DNA of 36,599 nt from JAABRU01 sp050180235 (lineage in GTDB: Bacteria > Desulfobacterota > Desulfobacteria > Desulfobacterales > Desulfococcaceae), in assembly GCA_050180235.1 (NCBI GenBank), contig JBFXEJ010000059.1, positions 1 to 36,599 on the forward strand. Reading direction: 5' to 3'. A program made the translations under genes and the position numbers. The notes under the pieces were generated by a model that ran no database searches, was not told the origin of the DNA, and was given only the letters and a program-made list of their open reading frames with translations. Within the stretch, counting starts at the first letter, position 1. Every line of letters starts with the position of its first letter. This document shows positions 15,597 through 22,532 of the stretch, one piece after another.

Positions 15597-15703
15597 GTTC
15601 CGACTGCAGTGCTGTCCGAACCGGGATTCTCAGGATGAGCGGAATACAGGAAAAGACGGGGCAGGAAAGCCGGAATCCGTGCTTCATGGGAGGGAACAGA
15701 GGA

Positions 15704-16561
15704 TTATGAGGATTTTTTCTGTCTGATTCTGTTCAGATATTCCTCAATTTCTTCGGGTGACAGTCCTTTCAGCCGGTCTTCCGGTCTCAGTCCTTTCAGC
15801 CGGTCTTCGGGTCTTAACCCTTTCAGCCGGTCTTCGGGCCTGAATTTTTTGAAAATTTCCTCCGGTCTCAGGTTTTTCAGAATCCTGTCAATATCCTCCG
15901 GGGTCAGGCTTCCGAGAACCTCCTCTTTTGTCTCCCTGAGATAGTCGTTTATCGTATAAGGCATGGTGATTCCCTCGATTCTGTATTTTTCAAACAGCCG
16001 GTTCATGATGCCGCTGACCGGCGTCTGCCATTTATAATTTTCCGCCCCGTATTCCACTTTGTCCGGCACGGCACTGAACATCAGCCAGGGCGAATTTTTT
16101 TCCGATTCGGTGATCCGGCTCAGCACAATGATACGGATATCCCGGATTCCCCATTTCACATCATACACCCCCGGACAGACCTCCCTGAATTCCGTCTGTT
16201 CCGCAAGTTTCTCCGGGTGCCGGGTGCTGACCGCATACAGGCGGAAATCCTCCTCCGGCAGCAGACTGCCCAAGGACGGACTGACCTGCTTCCGGTAATT
16301 GGCATAATGCCCGATTAGTTCCTCCACCGTCCATCCGTCCAGTGATTCCTGATGGGATTTGTATGTCATCAGGTTGCGGGAAACGAGATTTTCCAGTCCT
16401 TCCGGAAGGACATCCGGAATTTCTCCCTCTCTTTTCCTGGTGATAACCACATCCAGAAGCTGCTGCTTCAGGGAAAGATCCTTTTCCAGTTCAACCTCAT
16501 AAGCAGACCTGAAAAAATAATCCGTAAGTGTCAGACCGAACAGGCGGTGCCAGGGTATCAT
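15704..16561 (-). CDS. PD-(D/E)XK-like protein with C-terminal LRPEDRLKG repeats
   Basis: A 285-residue protein. The N-terminal region has AYEVELEKDLSLKQQLLDVVI, a pattern of Glu and Asp-Val-Val-Ile that resembles the core of Rpn or DUF4351-type PD-(D/E)XK nuclease-fold proteins; this is a tentative call. The C terminus (about 215-285) has short tandem repeats: SLTPEDIDRIL, NLRPEEIFKKF, then three near-identical units RPEDRLKGL, and finally SPEEIEEYLNRIRQ. The last units are encoded by 30 bp DNA repeats at about 15764-15845. Similar L-S/R-P-E-E repeats end many cyanobacterial and desulfobacterial proteins of this group. Function is unknown. The ribosome binding site is weak. It lies beside the repeat-rich patch and is not in an operon. 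Confidence 0.65.
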   Translation of the reverse strand: MIPWHRLFGLTLTDYFFRSAYEVELEKDLSLKQQLLDVVITRKREGEIPDVLPEGLENLVSRNLMTYKSHQESLDGWTVEELIGHYANYRKQVSPSLGSLLPEEDFRLYAVSTRHPEKLAEQTEFREVCPGVYDVKWGIRDIRIIVLSRITESEKNSPWLMFSAVPDKVEYGAENYKWQTPVSGIMNRLFEKYRIEGITMPYTINDYLRETKEEVLGSLTPEDIDRILKNLRPEEIFKKFRPEDRLKGLRPEDRLKGLRPEDRLKGLSPEEIEEYLNRIRQKKSS

Positions 16562-16813
16562 TTATAAAAACCTGCATTTCTGTGATTTCCGTTTTCCGGT
16601 GCGGATTCCCTTTTCTGATATAATATAAACGTCCGGCAGAAAATATGCAATCATTTTCTGACGGAGTGCGGACAGGGAAATTTTGACTGGAACCGTTGTG
16701 AAACCGGTCTGCGGAAAATTTTTCGATCTGCTGACCTTTGGTATATTTAAAAAAGCATTGTTTACAAAATGGGGAAATCCTGTGCCTGCGTTGAAATTAC
16801 GTTAAAATGCCTC

Positions 16814-19447
16814 TTATCGCGATGGCAGATCGTCATGTCCAACAGCGAGCAGCAGAGCGAAGTCATCCGCGGCCAGTGGATGACTGAAATGAAAGCCCTG
16901 TCCGCCGTCACATTGATGATTCCGAAGGAACTCGAGCTGCTCGCCTGTTTCCACGCCCTCGGCAATGACCTTCAGTCTCAGGTTTTTTCCCATTCCGATT
17001 ACTGCGCTTACGATGGTTGCGTCATCTGCATCCGTGGTGATGTCATGCACGAAAGATTTGTCTATCTTCAGGGTTCCTATCGGAAACCGTTTCAGATAAC
17101 TCAGACTCGAATAGCCTGTACCAAAGTCATCAACGGCAATCTTCACCCCCATATTATTGAGAGCTGCAAGCACTGATGCCGATGATCCGGCTTCGTGCAT
17201 AAGGATGCTTTCCGTCAGTTCCAGCCTGAGATAGCAAGGGGGCAGCCCGGTCTCTTTCAGGATCAGGGCAATATTATCTGAAAAGCCTTTGTCTCTGAAT
17301 TCCAGAGCAGAAATGTTGACTGCCACAGGCACTGCGCGCAGCCCTGAATCCAGCCATGCCCTGACCTGCCTGCACGCCTCACGCAGTACCCACCGTCCGA
17401 TTGGCACAATAAGTCCGCACTCTTCCGCGATTGCCACAAATTCTGCCGGGCAGATGAGTCCGAGATTCGGATCCTGCCAGCGGATGAGGCACTCGGCACC
17501 GGTCATCGCGCCTGAAACAAGATGTATCTGGGGCTGGTAATGCAGAACGAACTCATCCTGCTTCAGGGCCCGGCGCAGACTGCTTTCAACGAACAGCCGC
17601 TGAATCGCACGGGTGTTCATGTCTGCCATGAAGAACCTGTAACTGTTGCGGCCGCCTGCCTTGGCGTGATACATGGCTGTGTCCGCGTTCTGCATCACGG
17701 TGTCCACAGTGATGCCGTCATCCGGGTAGATACTGATGCCGATGCTTAAGGTGATATGAAGTTCGTGTCCGCCGATGAGGTGGGGATCGGCAAACCTGGA
17801 GCGCAATATTTCGGAAACATGGGCAGCATCCTGGGGCTGCCCGATTTCGGCCAGCAGTATCACAAACTCATCACCGCCCTGGCGGCATACCGTATCGGTA
17901 ACGCGCACACATGCTGTAAGCCGTTCCGCAACTGACTGAAGCAGTTGATCACCGATGGCATGCCCAAGCGAGTCGTTGATATGTTTGAAAAAATCCAAAT
18001 CCAGAAACATCAGCGCAACCCGTTTGCGGTTACGGCGGGCCAGCCCAATCGCCTGGGAAAGCCTTTCTGTAAGCAGTGCCCGGTTTGGCAGGCCGGTGAG
18101 AAAGTCGTGCTGTGCCATATGGGACATTTTCAGGGCCATTGCCCGTGTCTGACTGACATCGTGGAAAACGATCACTGCTCCGATGACCCGGCCTTCCCGG
18201 TTGTGTATGGGAGCTGTGGAATCCTCAATGGATGACTCGAATCCGTCACGGCGGATCAGCACACAATCCACTGCCAGTCCCACAATTCTGTCATTTTCAA
18301 TGGCGCGCAGGGCCGGATTTGCCAATGCCTGACGTGTCGCACCGTCTATGATCCTGAACACTTCTGCAAGGGGCCGGCCCAGCGATTCCTCACGGGACCA
18401 GCCGGTCATTGCCTCAGCCACCAGATTCAGATAGGTAACTCTGCCCCGGATGTCGGTTGTCAGCACCGCGTCACCGATGGAGTTGAGCGTAATCTGGGCG
18501 CGTTCCTTTTCCTCGAACAAAGCCTCTTCCGCAGCCCGCAGCACGAAATCCATTGACTTGCGCTCGGAAATGTCCTCAACCGTCAGCACATGACCGTTTG
18601 GTTCCATCCCGTCCTGCATGGCGGCTCCGGTGATGCGGGTCCATACAGCACGTCCGTCTCTCCGCAGAAAACGGAACTCGGTCCGGAATGGCGAATGACT
18701 CTGCACTGCAGAGTTCCACTCGGCAAGAACACGCCCGCGATCCTCCGGGTGGATTGCAATACTCCAGTTCGTACCCAGTGTCTGTTCAAATGTCAGTCCC
18801 GATATTTTGTGATAGGCCGCGTTGGTATATACGCAGCCGCCCTGTTCATCAGAGACAAAAATGCCCAGAGGGGAGGCATCACTCATTGCCCGGAAACGCT
18901 CTTCACTGTTCCGCAGCGCGTCCTGGGCAGCCTTGCGCTCAATGACGTAACTCAGGGCACGCGAAAGCCAGCGGGGATCAGCATCGCCTTTCGCGAGATA
19001 GTCATATGCGCCGCGCTTCACAGCATGTTTTGCAGTTTCTTCATCATTTGCCCCGGTCAGAATCAGGATCAGGGCATTGGGCGCGGATTGGAAAACCTGA
19101 TCAAACACCTCAATACCCTGTCCGTCAGGCAGTGTCAGGTCAAGCAGTACCACATCAGCAACTTCCCTGCCCAGCCGTTCGAGTACTTCGGAGAGTCGCG
19201 TCACCCATTCTACACGATACGGTTTGTTTCCCGTGTCAGCAAGCGCGTCCCGTATCTGTCCGGCCTGGTCAGGATCATCTTCGACAAGAAGCACCGTGAT
19301 CGGGGCATGATTGATGTCATGGCCGTTCAGGGTGACAGGTCTGATTCCGGTCACGCGATCAGCGGAATTACTCCCGGCGCGATTCTGATCTGTTTCAGCG
19401 TCCATTTCCGGTACTGTCGGCAGTCTGCTGACAATTTTGTTTCCCAT
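16814..19447 (-). CDS. REC-PAS-PAS-GGDEF-EAL cyclic-di-GMP signalling protein
   Basis: 877 residues from the ATG at 19447, which follows a strong AAAGGAG; the in-frame ATG upstream lies in a family 2 repeat. After a leader of about 28 residues comes a receiver domain (VLLVEDD, phospho-acceptor Asp in LLDLTLPDG, Lys in YLAKGD). Two PAS domains follow (AMSDASPLGIFVSDEQGG and LNSIGDAVLTTDIRG), then GGDEF with an intact RQGGDEF motif and an RVTD inhibitory site five residues before it. The EAL domain has ECLIRW in place of EALIRW but keeps ELTES, DDFGTG, KIDKSF and AEGVET. It can plausibly both make and break cyclic di-GMP in response to phosphorylation by an unlinked kinase. The leader and its ribosome binding site are shared with the upstream RlpA-like gene. 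Confidence 0.95.
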   Translation of the reverse strand: MGNKIVSRLPTVPEMDAETDQNRAGSNSADRVTGIRPVTLNGHDINHAPITVLLVEDDPDQAGQIRDALADTGNKPYRVEWVTRLSEVLERLGREVADVVLLDLTLPDGQGIEVFDQVFQSAPNALILILTGANDEETAKHAVKRGAYDYLAKGDADPRWLSRALSYVIERKAAQDALRNSEERFRAMSDASPLGIFVSDEQGGCVYTNAAYHKISGLTFEQTLGTNWSIAIHPEDRGRVLAEWNSAVQSHSPFRTEFRFLRRDGRAVWTRITGAAMQDGMEPNGHVLTVEDISERKSMDFVLRAAEEALFEEKERAQITLNSIGDAVLTTDIRGRVTYLNLVAEAMTGWSREESLGRPLAEVFRIIDGATRQALANPALRAIENDRIVGLAVDCVLIRRDGFESSIEDSTAPIHNREGRVIGAVIVFHDVSQTRAMALKMSHMAQHDFLTGLPNRALLTERLSQAIGLARRNRKRVALMFLDLDFFKHINDSLGHAIGDQLLQSVAERLTACVRVTDTVCRQGGDEFVILLAEIGQPQDAAHVSEILRSRFADPHLIGGHELHITLSIGISIYPDDGITVDTVMQNADTAMYHAKAGGRNSYRFFMADMNTRAIQRLFVESSLRRALKQDEFVLHYQPQIHLVSGAMTGAECLIRWQDPNLGLICPAEFVAIAEECGLIVPIGRWVLREACRQVRAWLDSGLRAVPVAVNISALEFRDKGFSDNIALILKETGLPPCYLRLELTESILMHEAGSSASVLAALNNMGVKIAVDDFGTGYSSLSYLKRFPIGTLKIDKSFVHDITTDADDATIVSAVIGMGKNLRLKVIAEGVETGEQLEFLRNHQCDGGQGFHFSHPLAADDFALLLAVGHDDLPSR

Positions 19448-19462
19448 TACGTGATCTCCTTT

Positions 19463-19598
19463 ATACCGATTCTCCATTGTTTTGATCCGATATTGTCAGT
19501 TTTTCCCCGGTTCCGTGTGTGCAGAAAACCGCTCCGCTTCATTTCTGCACTCCTCCGGATCAGTCCGGGACAGTATCAGGTCAATGGCGAATCGGTAT
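19463..19598. repeat. Miniature inverted-repeat element, family 2, between rlpA-like and GGDEF/EAL genes
   Basis: A 136 bp copy starting ATACCGATTCTCCATTG and ending AATGGCGAATCGGTAT. It fills almost the whole gap: the rlpA-like stop codon is at 19604, and the Shine-Dalgarno sequence of the GGDEF/EAL gene begins right after its other end. Confidence 0.85.
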
Positions 19599-19603
19599 TG
19601 GAC

Positions 19604-20245
19604 CTATTTCTTATCCTTCCTGTCATCTTCCCGCGGAACTTTGGCTTCGATTTTGACCGGCGCGGCTCCGTCTTTTTTCATACCAATCTCTTTGGCCGCT
19701 TGTTTTGACAAATCAATATCACGTCCATGCCGGTAGGGGCCGCGATCATTGATTATTACATCCACAGACCTGCCGGTTTCCAGGTTCGTCACGGTTGCTT
19801 CCGTACCCATCGGCAGTGTCGGATGGGCAGCGGTATGGTCATGCGGATTAAATTTTTCACCGCTGGCGGTTTTTTTCCCGTCAAAATCTTTGCCATACCA
19901 CGAGGCCTCTCCGATCTGTTCAACAACCGGCTCACCCCTGGCGTCAGTTTTCACACTGACCTCATCCTTCACCAGATCATTTTTACCTTCCGCCTTCTCT
20001 GTCTGTTCACTTTTCTTTTCTGCTTTCACAGCAATAGCCTCAGCCTTTTGTTCAGTTTTATCCTCTGATCCGGCAACACCGCTGAAAAACCAGAACATCA
20101 GGGCTGTTATGAACGTCAATAGAACCCAAAACGCATATCCGCGTTTAATATCCATAAATAATGAAGTACTCCCGGCACGGCCCCGATGCTTTTCCGCGGC
20201 CGTTTCCGGCACTGCAGGCAGTCTGCTGACAATTTTGTTTCTCAT
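19604..20245 (-). CDS. rlpA: RlpA family septal-ring lytic transglycosylase-like protein
   Basis: A 213-residue protein starting at the ATG at 20245 behind AAAGGAG. Residues 1-30 are a leader nearly the same as that of the GGDEF/EAL protein downstream. A more ordinary start, MDIKRGYAFW, lies at residue 31 and leads into a membrane or signal segment at about 38-57. A Lys/Glu-rich linker follows, then an RlpA-like double-psi beta-barrel domain from about residue 110: GEASWYGKDFDGKKTASGE, TAAHPTLPMGT, DVIINDRGPYRHGRDIDLS. The domain contains the family Asp and His residues of lytic transglycosylases. No SPOR domain is present. It likely acts on peptidoglycan in the periplasm. The stop codon lies six bases from a family 2 repeat element. 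Confidence 0.9.
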   Translation of the reverse strand: MRNKIVSRLPAVPETAAEKHRGRAGSTSLFMDIKRGYAFWVLLTFITALMFWFFSGVAGSEDKTEQKAEAIAVKAEKKSEQTEKAEGKNDLVKDEVSVKTDARGEPVVEQIGEASWYGKDFDGKKTASGEKFNPHDHTAAHPTLPMGTEATVTNLETGRSVDVIINDRGPYRHGRDIDLSKQAAKEIGMKKDGAAPVKIEAKVPREDDRKDKK

Positions 20246-20309
20246 TGCATGATCTCCTTTTCTGAATTATTCATTAATATTAGGATGATCCTGCAAAAAT
20301 CAGCATGTT

Positions 20310-20444
20310 ATACCGATTCGCCATTGATTTGATCCAATACCGTCAGTTCTTCCGCAGTTTCGGCTGTGCAAAAAACCGCTCCGCTTAATTTTTGCACTCC
20401 TCCGGATCAGTCCGGATAGTATCAGGTCAATAGCGAATCGGTAT
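20310..20444. repeat. Miniature inverted-repeat element, family 2, upstream of rlpA-like gene
   Basis: A copy of about 135 bp starting ATACCGATTCGCCATTGAT and ending AATAGCGAATCGGTAT, 65 bp upstream of the rlpA-like start, so it occupies the promoter region. A partial family 6 sequence (20452-20506, GTCATACCGGC...GCGTAATATCAGT) follows it. Confidence 0.85.
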
Positions 20445-20599
20445 TACTGTATCCTCCGTCATACCGGCTTTCGCGGGTATGATGATGCGTAATATCAGTA
20501 CCAGTATTCAAAAAGACTGTCTTCATTGCTCAGACTGAGCATATACAGACTTGCGAAAATTCAATCTGACATTGAATTTCTGAAAGTCTGCACCTATGT

Positions 20600-20716
20600 T
20601 CAGGCTTTTACAGATACAAGTGTCATGATAATTTCATCAACATATGGAATCGGATCCACAATAAAAAAATTCGTAACAGTTAAGACGACAAGAAAAAAAC
20701 ATAATAGAGGTTTCAT
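20600..20716 (-). CDS. 38-residue membrane protein
   Basis: A short gene of 38 codons. The ATG at 20716 is preceded by AAAGGAAA eight bases away. The product has a single hydrophobic stretch (LLCFFLVVLTVTNFFIV) followed by DPIPYVDEIIMTLVSVKA. The D-P-[IL]-P-[FY]-V-D-E-I pattern after a membrane helix is typical of a group of very small bacterial membrane proteins of unknown function (DUF1232/DUF6116-like; tentative). It lies 190 bp downstream of the GapN-type gene on the same strand, in a gap of 660 bp that otherwise holds repeat sequences. An 82-codon frame on the opposite strand overlaps it but lacks a ribosome binding site. Confidence 0.6.
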   Translation of the reverse strand: MKPLLCFFLVVLTVTNFFIVDPIPYVDEIIMTLVSVKA

Positions 20717-20906
20717 AAATAATTTCCTTTCATTGTTGAATGGAAACCGCAAAATAGTAAGCATCTTATCATAAATTTTCTTAGAAATACAGTGCAGGGT
20801 GAACAGATCGTTCTTTTTGCACCGGTGCGGAAAAAAATTTTCACAATCCTTTTAATTGTAAAGGATCCGAACCGAATTCAATGTTTCGGGCGAATGCGGT
20901 CAGCGG

Positions 20907-22532
20907 TTACAGAATAAAGTCAGTCGCCAGGAATTTGCTTTTATGATCCCGCACGATGCGGGTGATGATCTGCTTATTCAAATCCGTCTGCTTGGCGGCA
21001 ACCAGTGTCCGAATGGAAAAAACCCGCAGCGCGTCTGATACGGAAAGGGTTCCTTCCGCGGAATCCTTTCGTCCCGTGAAGGGAAATGTGTCGGGTCCGC
21101 GCTGGCACTGACTGTTGATATTGACCCGGCAGACCTGGTTTACCAGAGGGTCAGTCAACTGTGCAATCCGGTCAGGATCACTTCCGAAAATACTGACCTG
21201 CTGACCGTAGTTTGAATTGATTATGTATTCAATGGGTTCATCAATCCTGCCGAAAGGCAGGATGGGAATCACCGGCCCGAACTGTTCTTCATGATACACT
21301 CTCATTTTATCGTGAACCGGATACAGGACAGCCGGAAAAAAGAAACTGCCGCACACAGTTGCCCCTGCCGGATTGACAATCCGTGCGCCCTGTGCCACAG
21401 CGTCCGACACCAGTTCCCCCAGGTAATCTGTCTTGCCTTTTTCCGCAACCGGTGTCAGGAAAACCCCTTCCTGCCAGGGCATCCCAAAGGACAAAGCGTT
21501 AACTGCCGCAGCAAAGCGTTCGAGAAACACGTCCGCGATGGCGGCTTCCACAAAAATGATCTTAATCGCGGTGCAGCGCTGACCATTGAAGGAAAGAGAG
21601 CCGAGAACGCATTCTTTTACGGCCAGATCAATATCTGCATCTTTCAGAACAATGGCCGGATTCTTGGCTTCCAGTCCCAGCACACAGCGAAGCCGGTTGG
21701 GGCTGGGATGCAGTTTTTTCAAAGTGTTCGCTGTCCTGCTTGAGCCGATCAGGGCCAGCACGCTGATTTTGCCGGATGTCATGAGCGGGGGAATCACTTT
21801 TCTCCCCTCACCATAGATGATGCTGATGACACCTTTGGGGAAAACATCGCGGAAAATTTTCAGAAGAGGTGCATACAGAAGCGCTCCGTGACTGGGCGGT
21901 TTCAGGATCACAGTGTTTCCCATGACAAGCGCGGGTATCAGGGTGGTGAAGGTCTCGTTGAGCGGATAATTGAAAGGGCCCATGCAGAGCACCACGCCCA
22001 GGGGAGCGCGGCGGATCTGGGCAATGATTCCCTCCTCAATGGTGAAGCGGGAAGAAATCCGATCCAGGTCTTTGAGTGCGGCAAGGGTATCGTTAATATA
22101 CTGAATTGTCCGGTTGAATTCCTTTTCCGAATCCTGAAGGGATTTTCCGACCTCCCACATCAGAAAGCGCACGACTCTGTCCTTTGCTTCGATCATTTGA
22201 AAAACGAACCGCTCCATATGCTCAATCCGCTCAGCCACGGACAGGGTGGGCCACAAACCCCGCCCATGATCATAGGCTGCAACCGCTGCATCAAGGGCCG
22301 CAACCGCTTCCGCTTCCGTGAGCAGCGGATATTCTCCAACGGAAAAAGGTTTCAGCCCGAATTCGCCCGCCACCCGGACAGGCGAGAACACCTCCTGCCG
22401 CGGCCCGTCCCAGTCCCGAATCTCACCGTTTATGAGATAGCCGGTCTGAATACAGGGAATATGGTGTAAAAGGGTTTTTGGTATATCTGCTGTCTGCGGA
22501 AATACGTTTTGGATTTTTTCAATAAGTGTCAT
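20907..22532 (-). CDS. gapN: NADP-dependent glyceraldehyde-3-phosphate dehydrogenase (GapN-type aldehyde dehydrogenase)
   Basis: A 541-residue aldehyde dehydrogenase. Catalytic and cofactor residues are visible: Asn188 in MGPFNYP, Glu288 in LGLEAKNP, and the nucleophile Cys320 in FNGQRCTA. The region around residues 172-215 (QIRRAPLGVVLCMGPFNYP, then NTVILKPPSHGAL) matches the non-phosphorylating GAPDH subgroup (GapN), which oxidises glyceraldehyde 3-phosphate to 3-phosphoglycerate with NADP and yields no ATP. A related semialdehyde substrate cannot be excluded. The N-terminal extension before the core is longer than in many relatives. Its ATG overlaps the stop of the acyl-CoA synthetase gene upstream by four bases, so the two are co-translated. 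Confidence 0.88.
   Translation of the reverse strand: MTLIEKIQNVFPQTADIPKTLLHHIPCIQTGYLINGEIRDWDGPRQEVFSPVRVAGEFGLKPFSVGEYPLLTEAEAVAALDAAVAAYDHGRGLWPTLSVAERIEHMERFVFQMIEAKDRVVRFLMWEVGKSLQDSEKEFNRTIQYINDTLAALKDLDRISSRFTIEEGIIAQIRRAPLGVVLCMGPFNYPLNETFTTLIPALVMGNTVILKPPSHGALLYAPLLKIFRDVFPKGVISIIYGEGRKVIPPLMTSGKISVLALIGSSRTANTLKKLHPSPNRLRCVLGLEAKNPAIVLKDADIDLAVKECVLGSLSFNGQRCTAIKIIFVEAAIADVFLERFAAAVNALSFGMPWQEGVFLTPVAEKGKTDYLGELVSDAVAQGARIVNPAGATVCGSFFFPAVLYPVHDKMRVYHEEQFGPVIPILPFGRIDEPIEYIINSNYGQQVSIFGSDPDRIAQLTDPLVNQVCRVNINSQCQRGPDTFPFTGRKDSAEGTLSVSDALRVFSIRTLVAAKQTDLNKQIITRIVRDHKSKFLATDFIL

Noticed and set aside
13664..15600. CRISPR array suggested by repeated ACGCAGATT-type units
   Set aside because: Repeats are irregularly spaced, separated by genes, and there are no uniform spacers or cas genes.
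18590..19708. Long plus-strand open frame (372 codons) opposite the GGDEF/EAL gene
   Set aside because: Antisense to well-conserved domains and composition typical of a shadow frame; no domain signal.
20526..20774. 82-codon frame on the plus strand with TTG start
   Set aside because: No ribosome binding site, no family signal, and it overlaps a better-supported small gene on the opposite strand.
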